A DNA stretch of 64,000 bases from Scytonema hofmannii PCC 7110 (lineage in GTDB: Bacteria; Cyanobacteriota; Cyanobacteriia; Cyanobacteriales; Nostocaceae), in assembly GCF_000346485.2 (NCBI RefSeq), contig NZ_KQ976354.1, positions 6,881,269 to 6,945,268 of the forward strand. The letters are read 5' to 3'. Shown piece by piece: positions 26,285 to 35,534 of the stretch; positions within the stretch are counted from its first letter, which is position 1, and each line of letters starts with the position of its first letter. The notes under the pieces were generated by a model. That model searched no databases. It worked only from the letters and a program-made list of their open reading frames with translations, and was not told the origin of the DNA. The position numbers and the translations under genes were made by a program.

Positions 26285-27286
26285 TTAATCTGTTCGATCT
26301 TCTCGTCGCACTTCTTCGACTTGACCAACTTCAAATATGAGGGTAAAGGGTTGTCCCATCTCACGCTCAATAAATTCTTCTAACAACTGTACTTGTCGAG
26401 GAGTGACTGGGTTCTTAGCTCGCACGCTCAGGCGTACTTGAGGGGGATTGCTGAGCCAGTTAGTATTACTGCCAAGCAATTGCAAGCGCTGAAATGTAAC
26501 AGTTTTATTTAACAGCGCTCGTCGAACGCTACTTTCTAATTGCGCTTGTCGCACAAGACGAACAAAGCTAACACCCAGGGGAACCAGTAGGATTGCAGTC
26601 AAAGCTAAAGCCCACATCAAGGGTTTTCTCGCCTGTACCAAGGAGGTGTACCTTGCTACCAGGAAGGTTACCATACAAGATAAAGCTATGCCCAGCAAGT
26701 TAGTAAGATAGAGCAAAGTAGCCCCCAAACTGAGAGACCAGTTAGCCTGCGCTATTCCCAAGCCAATTACGCAAACTGGTGGCATCAGGGCAACGGCAAT
26801 GGCTGTTCCTGCCAAACTACCAGAAATTTTTGGTTGAATCTTCGCGTAGCCACTAATACTGCCAGCTGCCACAGCTATACCTAAATCTAAAAGTGTTGGT
26901 TCAGAACGTGCTAGTATCTCGCTACCGTAACTGGGCATTCGGACAATCCAACCCAGACAACAGGCAATGACCATTGCTAGCAGTGTTCCTACCACAACAG
27001 CGATCGCTCCCTTGCGGAATAGGACAACATTCCCTTGCAAAGCACCAAAGGCTAGCCCTCGGATTGGTAGCATCAGAGGTGCAACAACCATAGCTCCAAT
27101 GATAACAGCAACACTGTTGGAAAGTAAACCAAAGGTGGCAATAGCACAGGAACTAACTATCAAAGCGAGGTAAGACAAATCTAAAGTTGATTCGTCTAAC
27201 AATGAGCTTTGTAACTGTTCGATTTGGACAGGCTCGACTTCTTTCTGTTTCCAATCTCTGAAACGGTCTCGAATGTTACTTGCCAA
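26285..27286 (-). CDS. DUF389 (TIGR00341-type) hydrophobic membrane protein
   Basis: A 333-residue protein with about six membrane segments in residues 35-230. Diagnostic DUF389 phrases are LSNSVAVIIGAMVVAPLMLPI, a P-I-R-G-L-A-F-G-A loop, and LMPPVCVIGLGIA. The C-terminal about 95 residues are soluble. Function of the family is unknown. The stop codon is two bases away from the start of the response-regulator relic. The gene is divergent from the antiporter at 27782 across a long hairpin element. Confidence 0.88.
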   Translation of the reverse strand: MASNIRDRFRDWKQKEVEPVQIEQLQSSLLDESTLDLSYLALIVSSCAIATFGLLSNSVAVIIGAMVVAPLMLPIRGLAFGALQGNVVLFRKGAIAVVVGTLLAMVIACCLGWIVRMPSYGSEILARSEPTLLDLGIAVAAGSISGYAKIQPKISGSLAGTAIAVALMPPVCVIGLGIAQANWSLSLGATLLYLTNLLGIALSCMVTFLVARYTSLVQARKPLMWALALTAILLVPLGVSFVRLVRQAQLESSVRRALLNKTVTFQRLQLLGSNTNWLSNPPQVRLSVRAKNPVTPRQVQLLEEFIEREMGQPFTLIFEVGQVEEVRREDRTD

Positions 27287-27369
27287 GACTTTTTTCTCCT
27301 GAATGCAGAATTTGCTGTCAAGTCACTTTTATAGGAATCATAAATGATTTGTCAGAAATTTTAAGTACT

Positions 27370-27592
27370 GTAGGGTGGGCTTTAGCCCTACTAGTCCTGT
27401 CAAGGTGGCTCATAAAATTTTGATTCAGGTAACAATTTCTCATCTTTCTCCTCTGCGCTCTCAGCGCCTCTGCGGTTCAAAAGTAATTTATTTAACCACA
27501 GAGACGCAGAGTACGCAGAGTTAAGAGGTGAGAGAGCTATTGATTTCCTGAAGTTTTATCTACCTTGACAGGGCTAGCAATATCCACCCTAC
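27370..27592. mobile_element. Long imperfect hairpin element (MITE-like), about 220 bp
   Basis: Outer arms GTAGGGTGG (near 27370) and CCACCCTAC (near 27584-27592) enclose a longer imperfect inverted repeat. Its left arm is CTAGTCCTGTCAAGGTGGC (27391 on) and right arm TACCTTGACAGGGCTAG (27561 on). Inside, CCTCTGCGCTCTCAGCGCCT pairs roughly with CAGAGACGCAGAGTACGCAG. There is no coding sequence. It occupies the promoter region between DUF389 and the antiporter. Confidence 0.7.
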
Positions 27593-27781
27593 GTATAGTT
27601 CAAAAAACAAATAGGAGTTTTACATAACTTGTAAAATGTAAAACTACCAATCAACATAGATAAATTTAGATGATTAACCTCTACAACATATAATTTGGTT
27701 GATGACCGCTGGACTTGTAGTTAATAATATCTAAATTTAAGTATCGCGATCGCTAACAGTAGTTTTTACTCAAATATTCCT

Positions 27782-29341
27782 ATGATGGTTGAATCTGCAA
27801 TGGGCGAAGAAGTCTTAAGAGCAAATCTAACGCAGTTTCTTTTGGTACTTGCGGTTTCTTTGAGCGTAGCAACGTTACCGCAAATCTTTAGCTGGTTTCG
27901 CCAAATACCTTATACCTTACTGCTAGTGATTGTGGGATTAGGATTGGCTTTTGCTGATATCCGACTGGTGAATCTTTCTCCTGAATTGATTTTGTTGATT
28001 TTTCTACCGCCTTTACTGTTTGAAGCAGCATGGAATTTAAAATGGTCAGACTTAAAGCGAGATTTGTTCCCAATTTGTTTGTATGCAGTCCTTGGGGTAG
28101 TCATTTCAATTTTGGGGGTGGCAATAGGTTTAAATCAATTCGCCGGACTCTCATTGAGTACTGCTCTACTCATCGGTGCTAGTCTTTCTGCTACCGATCC
28201 AGTCTCAGTGACTGCTTTATTCCGAGAATTGGGCGTTCCCAACCGTCTGACAACACTCATGGAAGGCGAAAGCTTGTTCAATGATGGTATGGCGGTGGTT
28301 GCTTTTACTTTTTTGGTGGGACTCCCTCTGGGAAATGCGGAATTGGCACTCCAACCTATTTTAGTACAGCTGTTTGCAGTTGTCGGTATTGGCGTGGCAG
28401 TGGGAGGACTCATTGGTTTTGGTATTTCCTATGCAACCCAACGCTTTGATTTACCGCTGGTGGAACAGTCCTTAACCTTAGTTGCTGCCTACGGTACTTA
28501 CCTAATGACTGAAAATTTGGGTGGATCTGGGGTGATTGGAGTTGTTACCACGGGCTTAATTTTGGGCAACTTTGGCTCTCGTATTGGCATGAATCCGCGT
28601 ACAAGGTTAATTGTTTCCGAATTTTGGGAGTTTATAGCGTTTTTTGTCAACTCGATAGTCTTCCTCTTGATTGGGGATCAGGTGCGATTTGCAAGTTTGA
28701 AGGAGAACATAACTATTATTGCTGTGACATTGGGAGCAATGATTTTGATGCGCGCAATTGCAATCTTGTTGCTCAGCAAGTTGAGCAATCTTTTACAAGC
28801 ATCAAAAATTCCTTTTCCAGACCAGACTGTTCTTTGGTGGGGTGGCTTGCGCGGTTCTGTATCTATTGCTTTGGCATTGAGTGTACCCACGATTGTGCAA
28901 GAGCGAGAAAAAATTATTGCTACAGTCTTTGGAGTTGTGTTGTTTACTCTGCTATTCCAAGGGCTAACGACTAAACCTTTATTGCAAAAATTAAATCTTT
29001 TGGGGGATTTACCTTTGCGTCAGCAGTATGTAGAATTAATATCCCGTCAGACTGCTCTTAATCGCGTTCTCCAGTATCTAGCTCAAGTCAATGACCGACC
29101 AGGGATTGAACCGGAGTTTTACCGCTACCAACAAACCTTGGTTAAAGGAGAAATCAAGCGGTTAGAAACAGAAATTGATTCTTTACAGAATGAATACCCC
29201 AATTTGCAAAGCTTCACTAACGAACAACTACAGACGGAAATTCTAGCAGTTGAAGCAAACACTTATGCTGAATTTGTGCGTTCGGGTTGGTTAAATCGAG
29301 AACTTTCACCCTTTCTCTCTGAGGTTCATGACGATTCTTGA
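27782..29341 (+). CDS. Na+/H+ antiporter, CPA1/NhaP type
   Basis: A 519-residue transporter with about 11-12 membrane helices in residues 15-405 and a cytoplasmic tail of about 110 residues. CPA1 signatures are present: LLPPLLFEAAWNL-like (FLPPLLFEAAWNLKWSDLK), GASLSATDPVSVTALF with the ion-site TDP, and EGESLFNDGMAVV. WWGGLRGSVSIALAL is in the second half. It probably exchanges Na+ or K+ for H+ across the plasma membrane for pH and salt balance. The start could be 27782, 27785 or 27800. A HIP1-containing palindrome with T-run follows the stop. The adjacent two-component pair may be related by function. Confidence 0.93.
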   Translation: MMVESAMGEEVLRANLTQFLLVLAVSLSVATLPQIFSWFRQIPYTLLLVIVGLGLAFADIRLVNLSPELILLIFLPPLLFEAAWNLKWSDLKRDLFPICLYAVLGVVISILGVAIGLNQFAGLSLSTALLIGASLSATDPVSVTALFRELGVPNRLTTLMEGESLFNDGMAVVAFTFLVGLPLGNAELALQPILVQLFAVVGIGVAVGGLIGFGISYATQRFDLPLVEQSLTLVAAYGTYLMTENLGGSGVIGVVTTGLILGNFGSRIGMNPRTRLIVSEFWEFIAFFVNSIVFLLIGDQVRFASLKENITIIAVTLGAMILMRAIAILLLSKLSNLLQASKIPFPDQTVLWWGGLRGSVSIALALSVPTIVQEREKIIATVFGVVLFTLLFQGLTTKPLLQKLNLLGDLPLRQQYVELISRQTALNRVLQYLAQVNDRPGIEPEFYRYQQTLVKGEIKRLETEIDSLQNEYPNLQSFTNEQLQTEILAVEANTYAEFVRSGWLNRELSPFLSEVHDDS

Positions 29342-29350
29342 ATGTCAAAG

Positions 29351-29370
29351 ACTAGCGATCGCTAGTTTTT
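29351..29370 (+). terminator. HIP1-based palindrome plus T-run
   Basis: The 16-bp palindrome ACTAGCGATCGCTAGT (29351-29366) is followed by TTTTT. It lies after the antiporter and contains the stop codon of the convergent histidine kinase. It fits a rho-independent terminator made around a GCGATCGC octamer. Confidence 0.65.
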
Positions 29371-30731
29371 GATAGTTGTGGAATGACTACAGTAAACTGA
29401 GTTCCCACTCCCACTTCACTCTCTACAAAAATTTCTCCCTGGTGCAAATCCAGAGACTTTTTCACCAGAGCTAATCCCAATCCCGTACCAAGAATTCCTT
29501 TCACATTATTACCGCGCTTGAAAGGCTCGTACAATTCTTGTTGAATTTCTTTTGGAATGCCAATACCAAAGTCCCTCACCTGAAATGTCACAGCTTCAGG
29601 TTCGCATTTCAAAGTAAAATAAATATCTTGACTTTGAGGCGAATACTTAATAGCGTTGGAAAGTAAGTTACTCAGAATAGAATACAGCAAATTTTCATCG
29701 ACTTTAGCGTGAGTGCATCTCCCTTGTTTGTCAAATCTAATCAAAGGCTGAGAGTGGCTCATAATTTGCATATCCTCAATTAAATTCAGACAAAAAGTTT
29801 GCATTTCAACAAGTTCGGGTTTGTACTCCACCTTTCCCGCTTCTGCTCTTGCTAAAGTTAGAATATCTGAGAGTAATTGAGTCATTAACTTAGCTGAAGA
29901 TTGAATGCGATAAAGATTTTTGAGTTTTGGCTTCGCAACAACTGAGTGCAGGCTTTCTTCCAAAAGTTGTGCTGAGCCTAAAATAACACTCAAAGGAGTA
30001 CGAAATTCATGAGAAGCCATGGAGAAAAACTGAAGCTTGAGTTCACCTAATTCTTTTTCTTGAGCTAGCTTATTTTTAAGATTTTCTGCTTGCTGGCGCT
30101 TATTCATTTGGCGATAGAGTTGACCGTAAACCCCAAATAGGATAACAAATGTGAAAAAAGTTCCTATGATTTCAATGAGCATTCTAGATTGGATAGTGGT
30201 CTGAAATTCTTTCACCCACACTTCTAATGCCTGTTCTTCATCAAGTTGCATTTTGTCAATAATTTGTTGAATTTCCGTCAGATTGTGCTTGCTAAGAGCA
30301 GCGAGATTTGCCTGATTTGATGCAAAATACTGACCTTTTTGGTAACGTTCAATAGACTTTTGAGAAAGAGCAATTCTTCGCTCCAGAAGGGCTTCTAACT
30401 TTATCAACTGTTCATGCTCCTTGGAGTTTTTCCCTAATAATCTTCCCAATCTCTTAAGTTTTGGTTCGATTGTTTGAATTGCCTGATGGTAACGCTTTAA
30501 CTCTGACTTATCTCCCAAAAGGATGTAACCGCGTCGCCCAGAGTCAGCATCATTTAAGATAGCAGTAATTCCAATGAGAGTTTCAAGGACTTCATGGCTT
30601 TGTTTAACTTTGTCGGTGCTTTTCTCCAAACTTGTTGCATTTTGGTAAGAAATGCCACTCATAACAGCCGTAACTGCTATTGCTATACCAAAACCACCTG
30701 CAATCCACTTTCCCTCAAAAGACCACTTCAT
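29352..30731 (-). CDS. Membrane sensor histidine kinase with CHASE3-like sensor
   Basis: A 459-residue kinase. TM1 (about 11-29) is followed by a CHASE3-type helical sensor (DADSGRRGYILLGDKSEL is typical) and TM2 at about 182-205. A short coiled linker leads to HisKA with H241 in SMASHEFRTPLSVILG. The ATPase has an N box (LSNLLSNAIKYSP), FGIGIPKEIQ and GTGLGLALVKK. CHASE3 is extracytoplasmic, so it senses an external or membrane cue. The gene is divergent from the response regulator at 30795 across 63 bp that hold heptamer-like AAAATCC units. Confidence 0.92.
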   Translation of the reverse strand: MKWSFEGKWIAGGFGIAIAVTAVMSGISYQNATSLEKSTDKVKQSHEVLETLIGITAILNDADSGRRGYILLGDKSELKRYHQAIQTIEPKLKRLGRLLGKNSKEHEQLIKLEALLERRIALSQKSIERYQKGQYFASNQANLAALSKHNLTEIQQIIDKMQLDEEQALEVWVKEFQTTIQSRMLIEIIGTFFTFVILFGVYGQLYRQMNKRQQAENLKNKLAQEKELGELKLQFFSMASHEFRTPLSVILGSAQLLEESLHSVVAKPKLKNLYRIQSSAKLMTQLLSDILTLARAEAGKVEYKPELVEMQTFCLNLIEDMQIMSHSQPLIRFDKQGRCTHAKVDENLLYSILSNLLSNAIKYSPQSQDIYFTLKCEPEAVTFQVRDFGIGIPKEIQQELYEPFKRGNNVKGILGTGLGLALVKKSLDLHQGEIFVESEVGVGTQFTVVIPQLSKTSDR

Positions 30732-30794
30732 AATGTTTTTTACCTGGTAACCTAAAATTTAAAATCCAAAATCCAAAATCTTAAGTTCTAAATA

Positions 30795-31496
30795 ATGCGT
30801 ATTTTGGTAGTTGAAGATGATGTCCAAATTGCGGATATGCTGGCAGAGGCTCTAACTAACCGCCAGTATGTAGTGGACGTAGTACAAGATGGCGAAACAG
30901 CATTGAACTATGTTCAAACCCTAAATTATGACTTAATTCTGCTAGATATAACTTTACCGAAACTAGATGGAATTGGGTTTTGTCAACAACTGCGCGATGG
31001 TACTAAGACGATCGCAGATGGTGGGCTTAACCTATCCATTCCCATCCTCATGCTTACCGCTCGCGATACCGTAGCAGACAAAATTGCAGGGCTAGATGCT
31101 GGAGCAGATGACTACATGGTTAAGCCCTTTGACCTGGGAGAGCTCATGGCTCGCGTGCGGGCGCTCTTACGGCGAGGAAGTTCTAGAGTCGGAGCAAAAC
31201 TTTTTTGGGGGAATTTGTGCATCAGTCCCAGTACCTACGAAGTCACTTATGAGGATCAGTTTGTGAATCTAACTCCAAAGGAGTATGCGATTCTGGAGCT
31301 ATTGGTTTCTAGCGGTCGTCGAGTGTTAAGTAGACCGGGAATTATTGAACGAGTCTGGTCGCTAGAAGATCCGCCAAGTGAGGAAACGGTCAAGTCCCAC
31401 ATCAAAAGCTTGCGGCAAAAACTTAGAGAAGTTGGTGCGCCCGATGACTTTATTGAGACAGTTCACGGGCTTGGTTACCGCCTCAAGCTGCTTTAA
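30795..31496 (+). CDS. OmpR-type response regulator
   Basis: A 233-residue receiver plus winged-helix protein. The receiver has the acidic pair E7-D8-D9, phosphoacceptor D51 in LILLDITLPK and Lys in MVKPFDLGEL. The output domain contains LTPKEYAILELLVSSGRRVLSR and ETVHGLGYRLKLL. It is probably the partner of the divergent CHASE3 kinase. The next gene downstream is the unusual P-type ATPase, separated by about 190 bp containing a GGTCACT array. A role in cation or stress response is suggested only by location. Confidence 0.92.
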   Translation: MRILVVEDDVQIADMLAEALTNRQYVVDVVQDGETALNYVQTLNYDLILLDITLPKLDGIGFCQQLRDGTKTIADGGLNLSIPILMLTARDTVADKIAGLDAGADDYMVKPFDLGELMARVRALLRRGSSRVGAKLFWGNLCISPSTYEVTYEDQFVNLTPKEYAILELLVSSGRRVLSRPGIIERVWSLEDPPSEETVKSHIKSLRQKLREVGAPDDFIETVHGLGYRLKLL

Positions 31497-31624
31497 CTCT
31501 ACCCGGTTTTTACCCGATTTCTCCCTAACTTTTCAACTTTTTTTTAATAACCTAACAACAGAGAATTAACTCCTCTAACATCACACATGATTCTTGTGTT
31601 AATGCAAGAATCATTTTTTATTTT

Positions 31625-31673
31625 GGTCATTGGTCATTGGTCACTGGTCACTGGTCACTGGTCACTGGTCACT
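31625..31673 (+). repeat. GGTCACT heptamer array, 7 copies
   Basis: Two GGTCATT and five GGTCACT units end 15 bases before the ATG at 31689. An in-frame upstream start would translate them into an improbable GHWSLVT repeat, which argues for the later start. Confidence 0.93.
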
Positions 31674-31688
31674 GTTAAAGAGGTGAGT

Positions 31689-34490
31689 ATGGCAATATCT
31701 CTGGACAAATCAGTTACAAATACTTATCAGTTTTCTCGCACTCAATGGCATCAAGTTCATTTTAGAGAAGTTGCTTTTTTCCTGGATACTAACCTAGAAA
31801 CGGGGTTGGCATCTGCTGAAGTCGAACGACGACAAGCGGAGGTTGGTCTGAATGAATTAACCAACAAACAAGGTAAAAGCGTTTGGTTGCAGTTTTTGCT
31901 GCAATTTCATCAGCCTCTTTTTTATACTTTATTAATAGCAGGGTGCATCAAAGCTATACTCGGTTCCTGGACAAATGCGATCGCAATTTGGGGTATAGCA
32001 GTCCTCAGTGCTCTTATTTTCTATTTACAGGAATTGAGTGCGGAAAGGTCAATTGCTACTGTTGTAAAAGCAGTCACAAACAAAGCGGGTATAATACGTG
32101 ATGGAAAAACGGCTCGTATCCACGCTTGCGAATTGATACCGGGTGACTTAGTACTCCTGAATGCTGGCGATCGCGTTCCAGCTGACCTGCGGCTTGTGAG
32201 TACGCACAACTTGCAAATGAATGAGTTTTCTCTAACTTGTGAATTTAATCCTGTTGAAAAAAGCACCATTTCCCTCAATGAAAATACTCCCTTAGCTCAG
32301 CGTTGTAACATGGCTTATGCAGGAAGCTTTGTCACCTCCGGACAAGGAAGAGGGATTGTTGTAGCCACAGGGAACAGCACGGAATTGGGGAAAGTATCTC
32401 AATCCATCAAGCAACAAACTAGCTTGAGTACACCTTTAATCCGGAAGTTTGGCTACTTCAATCGAATTTTGCTCTGTGTTGTGTTCGTACTGGCAAGCTT
32501 AACCTTTGTGTTGGGATCGGGACAAGGACGCTCTTGGCGTGAAATGTTTGAAGTGGTAGTGGCTCTAGTAGTGAGTGCCATTCCTGAAGGATTACCTGAG
32601 GTACTGACCATCATTCTAGCAATTGGGGTGGCGCGAATGGCACGTCGTAATATCCTTATCCGCAAACTTCCTGTAGTAGAAACACTGAGCAGTACTACCG
32701 TCATCTGTCCTGACATGAGAACACTCACCGAAAATCAGATGACTGTACAACTTATCTGGGCTGGTCAGCAAAGATATGCAGTAGACGGTTTGGGCTACAG
32801 CCCAAATGGGACAATTTGGGAAGTTGGTCATTGTCAACCTATTCATTTTGGCGGGCGATTTTTAAATTTTGGCTTGGGCGAAACAAGTGAGTCAGGAAGC
32901 AACCCTAACTCCAAACGGCAAAATCCTAAAATAAACATTGCCTTACGGGAATGCTTAGTTGCGGGTTTGCTGTGCAATAACTCCCACCTAGAACCCAAAC
33001 AAAATCAATGGGTTGTGGTTGGTGATGCTACCGAAGGTGCTTTAATTATTGTTGCCCGTAAAGCTGGTTTGAGTCAGTCTAGCCTCACAGAAGTCATGCC
33101 TAAGTTGGATGTGATTCCTTTTGAATCCGACCTCCAATATATGGGAACCTTGCATGGAACAAAAATCAACGATAAGCGTAAAAACATATCATCCTTCATT
33201 TCAGATTCCTCAGAAAAAAGGATTTATGTAAAGGGTTCGGTGGAAGTCGTTCTCAACCGTTGTAGGCAAATGTTGGATTCTGACGGAAATCTTGTTCCCC
33301 TCAACCGCCCATCTGTGGAACTTGAAGTCGAGATGATCGCAAAGCAGGGGTTGCGGGTGCTGGCATTTGCCAAGAAGTTGATGGTAGGTAACTGTAACTC
33401 CTTAGCTCGCGAACATCTGGAATCAGATCTGATTTTTTTAGGACTACAAGGCATCTTTGACCCACTTCGATTGGAAGTGTTTGCAACCATCCAATCTTGC
33501 TATTCTGCGGGAATTCAAGTAAAGATGATTACCAAAGACCATATCGTTACGGCGGTAGCAATTGCCAAAAAGCTGGGGCTGCAAAACAAAAATCAATTGC
33601 TAGCGTTTGAGGGACAACAGCTAGCACGTATGAATGGGAGGGAACTCGCACAAGCAGCACAAGCAGGAGTCGTCTTTGCCAGAGTAACTCCCGTCCAAAA
33701 GCTACGTCTTGTAGAAGCGTTGCAGTCTAAGGGTGAGATTGTGGCGATCGCAGGAGATAAGGTGAATGATGCTGCATCTTTAAGACAGGCGAATATTGGT
33801 ATTGCAAGGGGTGATGCGGGAACGGATGTTGCTAAAGAAACTGCCGATCTGCTGCTCATGGATGACAACTTTGCTTCTATTGAAGCAGCAGTTGAGGAAG
33901 GACAAACAGTTTACCAGAATCTGCGTCATGCGATCGCTTTTATCCTACCTGTTAATGGTGGTGAGTTAATAGCGGTTTTACTCAGCGCCCTCATGTCACG
34001 AGAATTGCCTCTCTTACCGCTACAAATCCTGTGGCTGAACATGGTTAACTCAACCTCTCTGGCTATCCCCTTGGCGTTTGAACCTAAACCCCGTCAGATG
34101 ATGTTTCCAGATGCACGCTGTCGTAACAAACCCTTGCCATCCCAACAGATGTTCTGGCAGATTTTGATTGTGTCTGTGTTCAACGGAATATTGATTTTTG
34201 GAATGTATGAATGGATACGCCAGACTACAGGAGAAATTGCTGTGGCGCGGACAATGGCAATCCAGACATTCATTACTAGTAGAATTATATATTTATTAAG
34301 TATCAGCAACTTAGGGAGTACAATTGCTGCCAAACTCAAAGGTCAGGCAATATCAATTCAGAATTCTCCTGCGATTATCATTGGCATTTTTTGCACTATT
34401 GTCTTGCAAGTCCTCTTTAGCCAGTGGAGTTTTATGAATGCTTTGTTTGACACTGTACCACTCAATGTAAACCATTGGTTTACTTGGTGA
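31689..34490 (+). CDS. P-type ATPase-like membrane protein with altered catalytic motifs (probable pseudo-ATPase)
   Basis: A 933-residue P2-type cation ATPase by overall sequence. It has an N-terminal cation-ATPase domain, PEGLPEVLTIILAIGVARMA in the M4 region, the KGSVEVVL nucleotide-domain motif and normal C-terminal helices. The catalytic signatures are all changed. TGES is TCEF (183-186); DKTGTLT is DMR-TLT, one residue short, after D342. The hinge TGD is TKD (615-617), and GDGVND is GDKVND (689-694) followed by AASL instead of APAL. The frame is open throughout. A good AGAGGTG site precedes the ATG at 31689, while the longer frame from 31587 is repeat-derived. Transport by phospho-intermediate seems impossible; it may be a regulator or a decaying gene. 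Confidence 0.85.
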   Translation: MAISLDKSVTNTYQFSRTQWHQVHFREVAFFLDTNLETGLASAEVERRQAEVGLNELTNKQGKSVWLQFLLQFHQPLFYTLLIAGCIKAILGSWTNAIAIWGIAVLSALIFYLQELSAERSIATVVKAVTNKAGIIRDGKTARIHACELIPGDLVLLNAGDRVPADLRLVSTHNLQMNEFSLTCEFNPVEKSTISLNENTPLAQRCNMAYAGSFVTSGQGRGIVVATGNSTELGKVSQSIKQQTSLSTPLIRKFGYFNRILLCVVFVLASLTFVLGSGQGRSWREMFEVVVALVVSAIPEGLPEVLTIILAIGVARMARRNILIRKLPVVETLSSTTVICPDMRTLTENQMTVQLIWAGQQRYAVDGLGYSPNGTIWEVGHCQPIHFGGRFLNFGLGETSESGSNPNSKRQNPKINIALRECLVAGLLCNNSHLEPKQNQWVVVGDATEGALIIVARKAGLSQSSLTEVMPKLDVIPFESDLQYMGTLHGTKINDKRKNISSFISDSSEKRIYVKGSVEVVLNRCRQMLDSDGNLVPLNRPSVELEVEMIAKQGLRVLAFAKKLMVGNCNSLAREHLESDLIFLGLQGIFDPLRLEVFATIQSCYSAGIQVKMITKDHIVTAVAIAKKLGLQNKNQLLAFEGQQLARMNGRELAQAAQAGVVFARVTPVQKLRLVEALQSKGEIVAIAGDKVNDAASLRQANIGIARGDAGTDVAKETADLLLMDDNFASIEAAVEEGQTVYQNLRHAIAFILPVNGGELIAVLLSALMSRELPLLPLQILWLNMVNSTSLAIPLAFEPKPRQMMFPDARCRNKPLPSQQMFWQILIVSVFNGILIFGMYEWIRQTTGEIAVARTMAIQTFITSRIIYLLSISNLGSTIAAKLKGQAISIQNSPAIIIGIFCTIVLQVLFSQWSFMNALFDTVPLNVNHWFTW

Positions 34491-34627
34491 CTCTTTTGAA
34501 AATAGGGAGTAGGGGGTAAGGAGTGGGGAACTCAGAACCCCTACGAAGTGGGGATTAGGGGAAGAGGGATTTTTATGATTGGTGGGGAAAATTTTTTTAT
34601 CGCGACTGTCTTAGAGAATGTCAATCT

Positions 34628-35290
34628 TCAAGTTCTACTCGAAAGATACAAGCATTCCCGAGCGATCACCCAGTCTTCTTGGGTATGAATCACTAACACC
34701 CGCACTTTTGAATCAGCTGCAGCAATATCCACATCTTCATGCAAGTGAATATTTTTTTCTGGGTCAAGTTTCAATCCTAAAAATTGAAAGGCTTCACAAG
34801 CAGCAGTGCGAATGATGGGAGAGTTTTCTCCAATTCCTACTGTAAAGATGAGAGCATCTAAACCTCCCAGACTAGCAAGCATGGCACCAATGCCAGACCG
34901 AAGACTATGCACGTAGATGTCAAGAGCTAATTGAGCACGTGAGTTGCCTTCTGCAATTGCCGCGAGAATCTGACGCATATCTGCTGATACACCTGATATT
35001 CCTTTTAAACCAGAAGCTTTGTTCAGCAATCTATCTAACTCATCAGCGGTGCAATTTTCCTCACGCATGAGGTGAATGAGAATACCAGGGTCAACAGAGC
35101 TAGAACGAGTGCCCATCATTAAGCCTTCCATCGGCGTGAACCCCATTGTGGTATCAACACTACGCCCGTCACGAATAGCAGCTAAAAAACAACCGTTACC
35201 TAAGTGACAAGTCATTAAGCGCAACTGTTTGAGGTCTAGACCTAACGTTTGATAGGATAAATTTTTTAATCTCAGCCAAACCAATACCAT
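34628..35290 (-). pseudogene. ackA: Acetate kinase, C-terminal half only
   Basis: From about 35260 the minus strand encodes LKQLRLMTCHLGNGCFLAA, then VDTTMGFTPMEGLMMGTRS, GISGVSADMRQIL and IFTVGIGENSPIIR, ending at 34628. These are the second-half motifs of acetate kinase (about residues 180-400). In GNGCS the serine is Phe, and the N-terminal half with its substrate residues is missing. The open 220-codon frame starts at GTG or ATG near 35290 without a ribosome site. Acetate kinase makes acetyl phosphate from acetate and ATP; this remnant should not. Confidence 0.8.
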
Positions 35291-35296
35291 CTTCAC

Positions 35297-35534
35297 ATTT
35301 GGTGGGACTCTGGGCTTACCATCCCAGGAAGATTATTTGAGTGAAAACAGGGCTGTTGCAAAGCTTATTTAGATTATGTGGCAGCCAGCCTGGAAGTCGC
35401 TGGCAGTTCCCCAGCAGAAGCAGCAGGCTAGAAGCGGTTTCTGCTGCTGCCCCAATCGCCTGAATCGCAGGTGCCACGGAAACGCTCGATCCCATTGATG
35501 GCAATCCGTCCACTGCGTCGATCAATCTCAACAC
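35297..35534 (-). other. Unassigned stretch upstream of the ackA relic
   Basis: A 72-codon minus-strand frame exists (35316-35534), but its Ala/Ser/Leu-rich product does not resemble a known protein and has no ribosome site. I treat the region as degenerate DNA between the ackA relic and the hairpin element. Confidence 0.35.

Noticed and set aside
31587-31688. Upstream in-frame extension of the P-type ATPase
   Set aside because: It would encode heptamer-array residues; the ATG at 31689 has a proper AGAGGTG site.
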